A stretch of 64,000 nt of DNA from Streptomyces canus (lineage in GTDB: Bacteria > Actinomycetota > Actinomycetes > Streptomycetales > Streptomycetaceae), in assembly GCF_030815415.1 (NCBI RefSeq), contig NZ_JAUSWW010000001.1, positions 5,890,001-5,954,000 on the forward strand, read 5' to 3'. The position numbers and the translations under genes were made by a program. Shown here one piece after another: positions 35,086 through 43,681 of the stretch; the stretch's first letter is position 1; each line of letters begins with the position of its first letter. A model generated the notes under the pieces. That model searched no databases. It was given only the letters and a program-made list of their open reading frames with translations, and was not told where the DNA came from.

Positions 35086-35215
35086 GTATTTCAGCCCGTC
35101 CGGCGTTTGAGGACGAGGCCCTTTGGGCCGAGGGGGTCCAGGGGGCGGAGCCCCCTCGGGGCGGGGTCGAAGGGGCGGCAGCCCCTGGAGGATGGGACGG
35201 GTAGGGGCGGCGGGG
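35086..35215. repeat. GC-rich dispersed repeat element between genes
   Basis: This stretch of the 408-bp gap before mfd contains GTCCGGCGTTTGAGGACGAG followed by stacked hairpins (GGGGGC-GGA-GCCCCC near 35141-35155; AGGGGC-GGC-AGCCCCT near 35171-35186). Blocks of this composition recur between Streptomyces genes in general experience. No gene is seen here. Confidence 0.55.
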
Positions 35216-35377
35216 GCGAAAACCGCCGGGCGTCGGCGCGGACGCGGGGTGTGAGGAGAACCGGCGTTATCCACAGCCCCGGCACCCGCGACCGCGGCGA
35301 CGTACGCTGGATACCCCCCGGCCGGTCACCGCGTCGGGCGATTCGCGTTGCCCACCCTCGGACGAAAGCCGCCCCGA

Positions 35378-38300
35378 ATGAGCCTGCACGGTCTGCTCGA
35401 CGCCGTCGTCAAGGACACCGCCCTCACGGAAGCCATCGCCGCGGCCGCAGACGGCAACCGCATGCACGTCGACCTGGTCGGCCCCCCGGCAGCCCGCCCC
35501 TTCGCGATCGCCGCACTCGCCCGAGAAGCCGGCCGCCCCGTACTCGCCGTCACGGCGACCGGCCGCGAGGCCGAGGACCTGGCCGCGGCCCTGCGCTCCC
35601 TGCTCCCGCAGGAGGGCGTCGTCGAGTACCCCTCGTGGGAGACCCTCCCGCACGAACGCCTCAGCCCCCGCAGCGACACCGTCGGCCGCCGCCTCGCCGT
35701 CCTGCGCCGCCTCGCCCACCCCCGCCCGGACGACCCCGAGACGGGCCCGGTGTCGGTGGTCGTGGCCCCGGTGCGCTCCGTGCTCCAGCCGCAGGTCAAG
35801 GGCCTCGGCGACCTCGAACCGGTCGCCCTGCGCACGGGCCGGACCGCCGACCTGAACGCCGTTGTCGACGCCCTCGGCGCCGCCGCCTACGCGCGCGTGG
35901 AGCTCGTGGAGAAGCGCGGAGAGTTCGCCGTACGAGGCGGCATCCTGGACGTCTTCCCGCCCACGGAGGAACACCCGCTCCGGATCGAGTTCTGGGGCGA
36001 CGACGTGGAGGAGATCCGCTACTTCAAGGTCGCCGACCAGCGCTCCCTGGAGGTCGCCGAGCACGGCCTGTGGGCTCCGCCCTGCCGCGAGCTGCTCCTC
36101 ACCGACGACGTACGCGCGCGTGCACGCGCCCTCGCCGAGCTCCACCCGGAGCTGGGCGAACTGCTCGGCAAGATCGCCGAGGGGATCGCCGTGGAGGGCA
36201 TGGAGTCCCTCGCGCCGGTTCTCGTCGACGAGATGGAGCTCCTGGTCGACGTACTGCCCAAGGGCGCCATGGCCGTCGTATGCGATCCGGAGCGGGTACG
36301 CACGCGTGCCGCGGATCTCGTGGCGACGTCGCAGGAGTTCCTGCATGCCTCCTGGGCGGCCACGGCGGGCGGCGGCGAGGCGCCGATCGACGTCGGCGCG
36401 GCCTCCCTGTGGTCGATCGCGGACGTCCGGGACCGGGCGCGCGAGCTGGACATGATGTGGTGGTCGGTGTCGCCGTTCGCGGCGGATCTGGAGCTGGAGG
36501 CGGACACCCTCAAGCTCGGCATGCACGCCCCCGAGACCTACCGCGGCGACACCGCGAAGGCCCTCGCCGACACCAAGGGCTGGCTCGCCGACGGCTGGCG
36601 CACGGTCTTCGTGACCGAGGCGCACGGCCCGGCGGCCCGCACGGTCGAGGTGCTGGGCGGCGAGGGCATCGCGGCACGCCTGGAGGCGGAGCTGGGGACG
36701 ATCGCCCCGTCCGTCGTGCACGTGGCGTGCGGCTCGATCGACTACGGCTTCGTCGACCCGTCGTTGAAGCTCGCCGTGCTCACCGAGACCGACCTGACCG
36801 GCCAGAAGGCGGCCGGCAAGGACGGCGCCCGGATGCCCGCCCGGCGCCGCAAGACGATCGACCCGCTGAGCCTGGAGGCGGGCGACTACATCGTCCACGA
36901 GCAGCACGGCGTGGGCCGCTACATCGAGATGGTGCAGCGCACCGTGCAGAGCGCCACGCGCGAGTACCTCGTCGTCGAGTACGCCCCCGCCAAGCGCGGC
37001 CAGCCCGGCGACCGTCTCTACATCCCGACGGACCAGCTGGAACAGATCACCAAGTACGTGGGCGGCGAGGCCCCGACCCTGCACCGGCTGGGCGGCGCCG
37101 ACTGGACGAAGACGAAGGCCCGCGCGAAGAAGGCCGTCAAGGAGATCGCGGCCGACCTCATCAAGCTCTACAGCGCGCGCATGGCGGCGCCCGGGCACAC
37201 CTTCGGCCCGGACACCCCGTGGCAGCGCGAGCTGGAGGACGCGTTCCCGTACGTCGAGACCCCGGACCAGCTGACGACCATCGCCGAGGTCAAGGAGGAC
37301 ATGGAGAAGTCGGTCCCGATGGACCGTCTGATCTGCGGCGACGTCGGCTACGGCAAGACGGAGATCGCGGTCCGGGCCGCGTTCAAGGCGGTGCAGGACG
37401 GCAAGCAGGTCGCGGTCCTCGTACCGACGACCCTGCTGGTGCAGCAGCACTTCGGCACCTTCTCCGAGCGCTACTCGCAGTTCCCGGTGAACGTGCGGGC
37501 GCTCAGCCGCTTCCAGACGGACACCGAGGCGAAGGCGGTCCTGGAGGGCCTGCGCGAGGGCTCGGTGGACGTCGTCATCGGCACCCACCGGCTGTTCTCG
37601 TCGGAGACCAAGTTCAAGGACCTGGGCCTGGTCATCGTCGACGAGGAGCAGCGCTTCGGCGTCGAGCACAAGGAGCAGCTGAAGAAGCTGCGCGCCAACG
37701 TCGACGTACTGACGATGTCCGCGACCCCGATCCCCAGGACCCTGGAGATGGCGGTCACGGGCATCCGCGAGATGTCGACGATCACGACCCCGCCGGAGGA
37801 GCGCCACCCGGTACTGACCTTCGTCGGCCCGTACGAGGAGAGGCAGATCGGCGCGGCGATCCGCCGTGAACTGCTGCGCGAGGGCCAGGTCTTCTACATC
37901 CACAACAGGGTCGAGTCCATCGACCGCGCGGCCGCCCGTCTGCGCGAGATCGTGCCGGAGGCCCGGATCGCGACGGCGCACGGGCAGATGTCGGAGACGG
38001 CGCTGGAGCAGGTGGTGGTCGACTTCTGGGAGAAGAAGTTCGACGTGCTGGTGTCGACGACGATCGTGGAGTCGGGCATCGACATCTCGAACGCGAACAC
38101 GCTGATCGTGGAGCGGGGAGACAACTTCGGCCTGTCGCAGCTGCACCAGCTGCGGGGCAGGGTGGGCCGCGGCAGGGAGCGTGGCTACGCCTACTTCCTC
38201 TACCCCCCGGAGAAGCCCCTGACGGAGACGGCCCACGAGCGTCTGGCGACCATCGCCCAGCACACGGAGATGGGCGCGGGCATGTACGTGGCGATGAAGG

Positions 38301-38908
38301 ACCTGGAGATCCGAGGCGCCGGAAACCTGCTGGGCGGCGAACAGTCCGGCCATATCGCGGGCGTCGGCTTCGACCTGTACGTCCGCATGGTCGGTGAGGC
38401 GGTGGCCGACTACCGGGCCTCCCTGGAGGGCGGTGTCGAGGAGGAGCCGCCGCTCGAGGTCAAGATCGAGCTCCCGGTCGACGCCCACGTCCCGCACGAC
38501 TACGCCCCGGGCGAGCGGCTCCGCCTCCAGGCCTACCGCTCGATCGCCTCGGCCAACACCGAGGACGACGTCAAGGCCGTACGGGAAGAACTCGTCGACC
38601 GCTACGGCAAGTTGCCGGAGCCGGTGGAGAACCTGCTGCTCGTGGCGGGCCTTCGCATGCTGGCACGCGCGTGTGGCGTCGGCGAGATCGTCCTCCAGGG
38701 CACCAACATCCGCTTCGCACCCGTGGAGTTGCGCGAGTCGCAGGAACTGCGGGTCAAGCGGCTGTACCCCGGGACCGTCATCAAGCCGGCGGCGCATCAG
38801 GTGCTGGTGCCGCGGCCGAAGACGGCGAAGGTGGGCGGCAAGCCGTTGGTCGGGCGGGAACTGCTGGGCTGGGTCGGGGAGTTCCTGGCGTCGATCCTGG
38901 GGTCGTAG
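35378..38908 (+). CDS. mfd: Transcription-repair coupling factor
   Basis: A 1176-residue translocase that releases stalled RNA polymerase and recruits UvrA. The N-terminal UvrB-like domains include YPSWETLPHERLSPRSDTVGRRL; the CarD-like RNA polymerase-interaction domain begins at about residue 500 (GDYIVHEQHGVGRYIEM); the helicase core has Walker A GDVGYGKTEIA, the DEEQ box (VIVDEEQRFGV), the motif III MSATPIPRTLEMA and ARGE-type motif VI (LHQLRGRVGRGRERGYAYF); the TRCF C-terminal domain follows. The ATG at 35378 (SLHGLLDAVV) fits the family start; an in-frame TTG 30 bases upstream is less likely. Confidence 0.96.
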   Translation: MSLHGLLDAVVKDTALTEAIAAAADGNRMHVDLVGPPAARPFAIAALAREAGRPVLAVTATGREAEDLAAALRSLLPQEGVVEYPSWETLPHERLSPRSDTVGRRLAVLRRLAHPRPDDPETGPVSVVVAPVRSVLQPQVKGLGDLEPVALRTGRTADLNAVVDALGAAAYARVELVEKRGEFAVRGGILDVFPPTEEHPLRIEFWGDDVEEIRYFKVADQRSLEVAEHGLWAPPCRELLLTDDVRARARALAELHPELGELLGKIAEGIAVEGMESLAPVLVDEMELLVDVLPKGAMAVVCDPERVRTRAADLVATSQEFLHASWAATAGGGEAPIDVGAASLWSIADVRDRARELDMMWWSVSPFAADLELEADTLKLGMHAPETYRGDTAKALADTKGWLADGWRTVFVTEAHGPAARTVEVLGGEGIAARLEAELGTIAPSVVHVACGSIDYGFVDPSLKLAVLTETDLTGQKAAGKDGARMPARRRKTIDPLSLEAGDYIVHEQHGVGRYIEMVQRTVQSATREYLVVEYAPAKRGQPGDRLYIPTDQLEQITKYVGGEAPTLHRLGGADWTKTKARAKKAVKEIAADLIKLYSARMAAPGHTFGPDTPWQRELEDAFPYVETPDQLTTIAEVKEDMEKSVPMDRLICGDVGYGKTEIAVRAAFKAVQDGKQVAVLVPTTLLVQQHFGTFSERYSQFPVNVRALSRFQTDTEAKAVLEGLREGSVDVVIGTHRLFSSETKFKDLGLVIVDEEQRFGVEHKEQLKKLRANVDVLTMSATPIPRTLEMAVTGIREMSTITTPPEERHPVLTFVGPYEERQIGAAIRRELLREGQVFYIHNRVESIDRAAARLREIVPEARIATAHGQMSETALEQVVVDFWEKKFDVLVSTTIVESGIDISNANTLIVERGDNFGLSQLHQLRGRVGRGRERGYAYFLYPPEKPLTETAHERLATIAQHTEMGAGMYVAMKDLEIRGAGNLLGGEQSGHIAGVGFDLYVRMVGEAVADYRASLEGGVEEEPPLEVKIELPVDAHVPHDYAPGERLRLQAYRSIASANTEDDVKAVREELVDRYGKLPEPVENLLLVAGLRMLARACGVGEIVLQGTNIRFAPVELRESQELRVKRLYPGTVIKPAAHQVLVPRPKTAKVGGKPLVGRELLGWVGEFLASILGS

Positions 38909-39004
38909 CCGGCGGGGGCGGGAGTGGGCAGCGGCTGTCGCATCAGCCGCGACCACTGCCGCCTTCCTGACGAACCCACTCACGCGGCCCGGAGCAGCCC
39001 TCGC

Positions 39005-39589
39005 TCACGTGGCCCGGAACAGCATCCCCGCCAGTGTCCGGAAGACCTCCTCCGGATCCCTGCCGTCCACCGGCCCGTCCAGGTTGTGTCCGAGCAGCAG
39101 CGTGGCGAAGCCGTGTGCGAGGGACCAGGCCGCGACACCCGCGAGGCGCGGCTCGATGCCCTCGGGGTCCACCCCGGACACGGCCTCGCGCAGGGCGTCG
39201 CCGGTGAGGGCGCGGGCGGTGCTCAGTTCGAGGTCGTCCGCGCGTAGCAGTCCCGGCGAGAACATCACCTGGAAGTGCGCCGGGTGCTCGCGCGCGAAGC
39301 GCACATAGCGCACGCCCGCCTCCTTGAGGTCGGGCGCCTCCCGCAGTGCGGTCGCCAGCAGCCCGAATCCCTCCGCCGCGATCGCCGTGAGCAGGCCGGT
39401 GCGGTCCCCGAAGTGATGGGCGGGGGCCGCGTGCGACACCCCGGCCCGGCGGGCGAGGTCGCGCAGGCTCAGCGCGGACGGGCCGTCGGCGGCGATGACG
39501 TCCAGCGCGGCGGTGAGGATGGCGCGGCGCAGATCGCCGTGGTGATAGGGGCGGCGCGAGGCCGGTTTCGTGGTGTCCGCGGATGCCAT
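39005..39589 (-). CDS. TetR-family transcriptional regulator
   Basis: A 194-residue regulator. The DNA-binding domain is YHHGDLRRAILTAALDVIAADGPSALSLRDLARRAGVSHAAPAHHFGDRTGLLTAIA, with the TetR_C_33-like C-terminal half (FAREHPAHFQVMF). It is divergent from an SCO6745-like gene; two 15-bp palindromes lie between them, so it probably represses both genes. It converges on mfd, with a small hairpin (GCGGCTG/CAGCCGC, 38931-38950) between. Confidence 0.9.
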   Translation of the reverse strand: MASADTTKPASRRPYHHGDLRRAILTAALDVIAADGPSALSLRDLARRAGVSHAAPAHHFGDRTGLLTAIAAEGFGLLATALREAPDLKEAGVRYVRFAREHPAHFQVMFSPGLLRADDLELSTARALTGDALREAVSGVDPEGIEPRLAGVAAWSLAHGFATLLLGHNLDGPVDGRDPEEVFRTLAGMLFRAT

Positions 39590-39610
39590 GGACAGCAGCG
39601 TACGCCCAAT

Positions 39611-39659
39611 CTAGTCATTGACAAGTTGGTGCGGCTCGGCCAATCTTGTCAGTGTCAAG
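39611..39659. promoter_or_regulatory. Two 15-bp palindromic operators between divergent genes
   Basis: CTAGTCATTGACAAG (39611-39625) and CTTGTCAGTGTCAAG (39645-39659) share the half-site CTTGTCA, each with 6 of 7 arm matches. A TTGACA at 39618-39623 lies in the first site and could be the -35 box of the plus-strand gene, with CAATCT 17 bases on. Binding of the adjacent TetR protein would block both promoters. Confidence 0.65.
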
Positions 39660-39706
39660 TTGTGGAGCTGGTCCGAAGCACGTGGATACGACGAGGGAGT
39701 CATGTC

Positions 39707-40627
39707 ATGTCGCAGCACGAGAGCGAGATCGGTACCGGTACGGGTAGGGGTACGGTCACCGCCGGCGTCGCCCCGGCCCGCGTACGCCAGCTCTGGCACC
39801 TGCTGGAACCCCTGCATGCGGTGGTGTACTACGCGCCGGAGGTCTTGGAGGAGGCGGCGGCGCTCGGCTACGACACCAAGGAGCGCTGGCCGAGTTACTT
39901 CCCGCTCCGCGCGGCCCCGTTGGGCGCGGTGGGCGCCGAGCGGGTGACCTCCGCGTTCTACAGCTTCAGCCCCCGCATGGTCGCCGAGCACATCGGCTCC
40001 GCGTGGAGCGTCGCGAGCCCCGAGGCGGTGCTGGCGGCGCGGCTGCGAGGCGTCGACAGGGCGTACCGGGAGATATTCGGCGAGCGCGTCGACAGCCCCG
40101 AACTGGCGGAGGCCGCCGCTCTCGCCCGCCGGGCCGCCGAAGCGGTGAACAGCGCGGGCCGCCCCCTCGCCGCTGCCAACGCCGAGCTGGAGTGGCCCAC
40201 GATCCCGCACCTCCAGCTGTGGCACGCGGCGACGATCCTGCGCGAGCATCGCGGCGACGGCCATCTCGCCGCCCTGCTCATCGCCGGCCTCGACCCGGCC
40301 GAGTCGCTCGTCTCCTTCGCGGGGACAGGCGCCGCGTCCGTCGAGCGCTTCGGGAGCCGCGGCTGGAGCGACGCGCAATGGTCGGCCGCACGCGAACGCC
40401 TGACCGCCCGAGGCCTGGTCGACGAGGACGGCACCGCAACGGACACCGGCCGCGCCCTGCGCCACCAGGTCGAACAGCACACCGACGAACTCGCCGCCGC
40501 CCCCTGGCAGTCCCTCGGCCAGACCGACACCGACCGCCTCGTCGAACTGCTCGGCGACTTCTGGGTGGCGGTGCTGTCCTCGGGCCTGCTCCCTTCGGAG
40601 ACGACGCTGGGGATAGGCAAGGCCTGA
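39707..40627 (+). CDS. SCO6745-like family protein
   Basis: A 306-residue cytoplasmic protein of a family widespread in actinobacteria. Visible features: ARVRQLWHLLEPLHAVVYYAPE at the start, then LGYDTKERWPSYFPLRAAPLG and AFYSFSPRMVAEHI, and a C-terminal winged-helix-like segment (WSAARERLTARGLVDEDGTATDTGR). No catalytic motif is known to me. The ATG at 39707 has GAGGGAG seven bases upstream. It is divergent from, and probably repressed by, the TetR gene; the ligand would be the clue to function. Confidence 0.78.
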   Translation: MSQHESEIGTGTGRGTVTAGVAPARVRQLWHLLEPLHAVVYYAPEVLEEAAALGYDTKERWPSYFPLRAAPLGAVGAERVTSAFYSFSPRMVAEHIGSAWSVASPEAVLAARLRGVDRAYREIFGERVDSPELAEAAALARRAAEAVNSAGRPLAAANAELEWPTIPHLQLWHAATILREHRGDGHLAALLIAGLDPAESLVSFAGTGAASVERFGSRGWSDAQWSAARERLTARGLVDEDGTATDTGRALRHQVEQHTDELAAAPWQSLGQTDTDRLVELLGDFWVAVLSSGLLPSETTLGIGKA

Positions 40628-40785
40628 AGCCTGGGAGGGCGATGAGGTCGCCCGCAAACGCGAGGCCGTCCGCGGGAGTTGTGGCTCCGGGGGCGGCCTC
40701 GGTTGCAAGGTGGTCAGGAGACCCCGGTCGACCGGTGCTGTGCGCCCGGAAGGGGTCTCGTGCTCCTCCGTGGGGTCTGCCGGTC

Positions 40786-40971
40786 TTACGGCTGTTCGGG
40801 CCTGTCGCGATCCATTCCCATCGCGCCTTCGGCCCTCTGCTGCCCGTCGTCGACCTGGCTCTCGTACTTGTTGCCCGTCTTGTCGTTGACCTTGCGTTCC
40901 GCCGCGTCGGACATGTTCTTGGCCTTGTCCTGCGCCGTGCGGTTGCTCTTGAACCTGTCGAGGATGCCCAT
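40786..40971 (-). CDS. MT0933/Rv0909-like small antitoxin-type protein
   Basis: A 61-residue charged protein (MGILDRFKSNRTAQDKAKNM, then NDKTGNKYESQVDDGQQRAEG). The MG-LD-K start and KTGxKY motif match the MT0933/Rv0909 group, annotated as antitoxins. No toxin gene is next to it, so it may be a free-standing member with another role. The ATG at 40971 has GGAAGGAG eight bases upstream. It converges on the SCO6745-like gene; the 158-base gap contains a CGAGGCCG/CGGCCTCG inverted repeat. Confidence 0.75.
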   Translation of the reverse strand: MGILDRFKSNRTAQDKAKNMSDAAERKVNDKTGNKYESQVDDGQQRAEGAMGMDRDRPEQP

Positions 40972-41132
40972 CCAGAGCTCCTTCCGGAGGTGACTCAGCA
41001 ATGACGATACGCCCGACCTGAGAGGTATGCCCCTTGAAGCCCTATATGGTCTGGACCTCTTGGCCAGTACCGTGAGAGCGGGCACGACCGGCTCGTGCGG
41101 GTGGACCAGGAGAACAAGGGGAGGGACGCACC

Positions 41133-41903
41133 GTGACGCGTCTGAGGGGCGGGGCCGCGGGCGCCGCGGCGATGCTCGGCATGGTCGTACTGCTCGCCGG
41201 TTGTGAGGGCGTGGAACTGCCCGCGGACAGCGAGCCGTCCGGCTCCGGCCCGGCCGTGAGCTCCGGCCGCGCGGTGAGCCCGCTGGACAACCCGGACGGC
41301 ACCAAGGCCGGCCTCGCGGCCATCACCACGGACGCCGACAGAGCCAAGGCGCGCGCCTTGATCGAGAAGGTGGAGACCAAGGGCCGCGGCCCCAAGACGG
41401 GCTACGACCGGGACGAGTTCGGCTACGCCTGGATGGACTCCGCGCCCGGCGGCATCCCCTTCTCCCGCAACGGCTGCGACACCCGCAATGACCTCCTCCA
41501 GAGGGACGGCGAGGACGTCCGCTTCCGCTCCGGTTCGGACTGCGTCGTCGTCTCCATGACCCTGGCCGACCCCTACACCGGCAGGGAGATCGACTGGGTC
41601 AAGTCCCGTGCCACGGCGGTGCAGATCGACCATGTGATGCCGCTGTCGTACGACTGGCAGATGGGCGCCTCGCGCTGGGACAAGGGCAAGCGCGAGGACA
41701 TCGCCAACGACCCGCTCAACCTCATACCGGTGGACGGCCCGACCAACGGCTCCAAGAGCGACTCGGGACCCGCGTCCTGGCTGCCCCCGAACAAGCAGAT
41801 CCGCTGCTCGTACGTGGTGCGCTTCGCACAGGTCTCGCTGAAGTACGAGCTCCCTGTCACGAAGGCCGACAAGGAGATGATGCTGCGGCAGTGCGGGGGC
41901 TGA
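41133..41903 (+). CDS. Lipoprotein HNH-type nuclease (DUF1524/GmrSD-like)
   Basis: A 256-residue exported protein: signal peptide with lipobox LLAGC (C24), a Ser/Pro linker, then a nuclease domain. The catalytic core is QIDHVMPLSYDW (D166, H167) with NDPLNLIPVDGPTNGSKSDSG (N192-210 region) as the second half of the HNH/beta-beta-alpha-metal motif; WLPPNKQIRCSYVVRFA is also typical of the C-terminal DUF1524 family. Surface-anchored nucleases may scavenge extracellular DNA or degrade incoming DNA; this is inferred. The GTG at 41133 follows GGGGAGGG. The next gene begins near its end. Confidence 0.88.
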   Translation: MTRLRGGAAGAAAMLGMVVLLAGCEGVELPADSEPSGSGPAVSSGRAVSPLDNPDGTKAGLAAITTDADRAKARALIEKVETKGRGPKTGYDRDEFGYAWMDSAPGGIPFSRNGCDTRNDLLQRDGEDVRFRSGSDCVVVSMTLADPYTGREIDWVKSRATAVQIDHVMPLSYDWQMGASRWDKGKREDIANDPLNLIPVDGPTNGSKSDSGPASWLPPNKQIRCSYVVRFAQVSLKYELPVTKADKEMMLRQCGG

Positions 41904-41965
41904 CCCGGCTGGCAGAGCCGGAAAAGCGGTTCCCGGCCGTGGTGCCGCCCGCCTACGGTGACCGC

Positions 41966-42715
41966 ATGGAACGGAAGGTGTCGAGTCTCGCCGAACGGCC
42001 CGACGACCACGGGCGCGTGGTCGCGATGGCCGACAGCTGGCCGGAGTTCGTCACCAGGGACCTGGTGGGCGACCACCACTACGGCCGGATCGCCAGGGAG
42101 TTCCCGGCGTATGTGCTGTTCGCCGAGGACGAGCGGGGCGAGGTCGTCGCCACCGGGTTCAGCGTGCCCTTCGCCCTCGGTACCGAGGACCGGGGCGAAC
42201 TGCCCGCCCGGGGCTGGGACGAAGTGCTCCTGTGGGCCTTCGCCGACCGGCGTCGAGGGGTCCGGCCCGACACCGTCAGCGCGATCGCCATCAACGTCCG
42301 GCCCGACGCCCAGGGCCAGGGCCTGTCCGGCCGCATGCTGTCCGCGATGCGCGACAACGCCCGGGCGCACGGCTTCAGCGAGGTCGTCGCCCCCGTCCGC
42401 CCCAGCGCCAAGCAGCTCGAACCGCACACCCCCATCGAGGAGTACGCCCACCGCGTACGCCCCGACGGACTCCCGCACGACCCCTGGCTGCGCGTCCACG
42501 CCCGGGCCGGCGCCACCATCCACTCCGTGTCGCCTGCCTCCATGACGGTGGCCGGTTCGCTGGAGCAGTGGCGCCGCTGGACGGGGCTGCCCTTCGACAT
42601 CCGGGGCGACATCGAGGTGCCCGGAGCGCTGGTGCCGGTGCGGTGCGAGCCGGAGCGGGGCTACGCGGTGTACGTGGAGCCCAATGTGTGGATGCGGCAT
42701 CCGCTGCAGCCGTAG
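41966..42715 (+). CDS. GNAT-fold acetyltransferase-like protein
   Basis: A 249-residue protein with a GNAT-like core: TVSAIAINVRPDAQGQGLSGRMLSAMRDNARAHGFSEVVAPVRPSAK (acetyl-CoA loop QGQGLSGRM). The long C-terminal part (WLRVHARAGATIHSVSPASM, and GYAVYVEPNVWMRH) is seen in a group of actinobacterial GNAT proteins. Substrate unknown. The start is uncertain: ATG at 41966, or a GTG at 41891 that would overlap the upstream nuclease gene by 13 bases. Confidence 0.82.
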   Translation: MERKVSSLAERPDDHGRVVAMADSWPEFVTRDLVGDHHYGRIAREFPAYVLFAEDERGEVVATGFSVPFALGTEDRGELPARGWDEVLLWAFADRRRGVRPDTVSAIAINVRPDAQGQGLSGRMLSAMRDNARAHGFSEVVAPVRPSAKQLEPHTPIEEYAHRVRPDGLPHDPWLRVHARAGATIHSVSPASMTVAGSLEQWRRWTGLPFDIRGDIEVPGALVPVRCEPERGYAVYVEPNVWMRHPLQP

Positions 42716-42721
42716 GGCGGT

Positions 42722-43525
42722 TCAGGCGCCCAGGGCGTCGAGGTCGAGGATCTCGCCGCCGGGCTTCTGCGCGGGGACGGGCTCGTCGTACTCGCCGAAG
42801 GTCAGGGTGCCCGGGTCGCTCGCGGAGGCGCTGTCCACGCGCAGCAGATACGGCTTGCCCTCGGTGGCGACGTAGAGCGTGTAGCGCTCCTTGCCCTCCC
42901 GCTCGTGCAGCACGATCGCGGGCGTGCCGTCCACGGTGGTCGTCTTGGAGCGCGAGGCGTCCGAGTCCACGTCGTCGGCGTCGCCGAGCACCGTGTCCAG
43001 GTCGCAGAAGCCCGTGATCTCCTTGGCGTCCTCGCCCTTCGCGGACATCTTGGTCCACTTCCCGGCCAGCAGCGCCACGGCCGCGTCCACGTCCGACTTC
43101 TTCTCGCCCTTGCTCTGGGCGCGCAGGAAGGCCTCGTCGTACTTCATGTAGACGGTGTCGCCGACCTTGATCAGATCGGCCTTGCCCTGGCCGCCCACGC
43201 TCATCGTGCCCGCGCATTCGCCCTGCTTGTTCAGGGCCATGTCGATCTCGATGGTGCCCCCGGACCCGTCGTCGGAGATGTTCCCCTTCATCCGCAGCGA
43301 CGAGGCGCCGGTCGTGGCCTCGACGGCCCGGTCGGCGATCTCGCCGCCGGTCAGTCCGGCGAACGGCTCCTTCGCCTTGCTCGGACTGCTCGACGGGCTG
43401 GAACTGCGGGCTTTGCCGTCCGCCTTGTCCTTCCCGGACCGGCCGGACTGGTCCGACTGGCAGCCGGTGAGCGCGAGGGTGGTCGCGGCGGTGAGGCAGA
43501 GGGCGGCAAGTGCGGTACGACGCAT
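42722..43525 (-). CDS. Lipoprotein of unknown function (LolA/LppX-like pattern)
   Basis: A 267-residue lipoprotein. The signal peptide ends with LALTGC (lipidated Cys at about 22), followed by a Ser/Lys-rich linker and a domain rich in beta-strands: GGTIEIDMALNKQGECAGTM, DLIKVGDTVYMKYDEAF, GTPAIVLHEREGKERYTLYVATEGKPYLLRV. This resembles the LppX/LprG/LolA half-barrel group that binds lipids or interacts with the membrane, by pattern only. It converges on the acetyltransferase gene. Confidence 0.78.
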   Translation of the reverse strand: MRRTALAALCLTAATTLALTGCQSDQSGRSGKDKADGKARSSSPSSSPSKAKEPFAGLTGGEIADRAVEATTGASSLRMKGNISDDGSGGTIEIDMALNKQGECAGTMSVGGQGKADLIKVGDTVYMKYDEAFLRAQSKGEKKSDVDAAVALLAGKWTKMSAKGEDAKEITGFCDLDTVLGDADDVDSDASRSKTTTVDGTPAIVLHEREGKERYTLYVATEGKPYLLRVDSASASDPGTLTFGEYDEPVPAQKPGGEILDLDALGA

Positions 43526-43584
43526 GGGAACTCCTCGGTGGTGTCGCGGTGTGGTGAGCGGGCGCGGCGGGACGCGCGGCGTGC

Positions 43585-43622
43585 GGAAAGGGAGCGCGGA
43601 AAGGGAGCGCGGAAAGGGAGCG
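43585..43622. repeat. 13-bp tandem repeat, three copies
   Basis: GGAAAGGGAGCGC is repeated three times head to tail (the last copy one base short), between two exported-protein genes. It may vary in copy number between strains. No function is apparent. Confidence 0.85.
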
Positions 43623-43681
43623 AGGTCCGGCGGGTACTGCCGTGGGTCGGCCCCGCCGGACCGCGCCGTAGGTGGCCGGCG

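Noticed and set aside
35086..35215. An insertion sequence or gene remnant before mfd
   Set aside because: No transposase frame and no terminal inverted repeats or target duplication; hairpin-rich composition fits a dispersed intergenic repeat.
35267..38983. 1238-codon minus-strand open frame antisense to mfd
   Set aside because: It spans the whole of mfd and its intergenic repeat; low-information composition, no recognisable domain.
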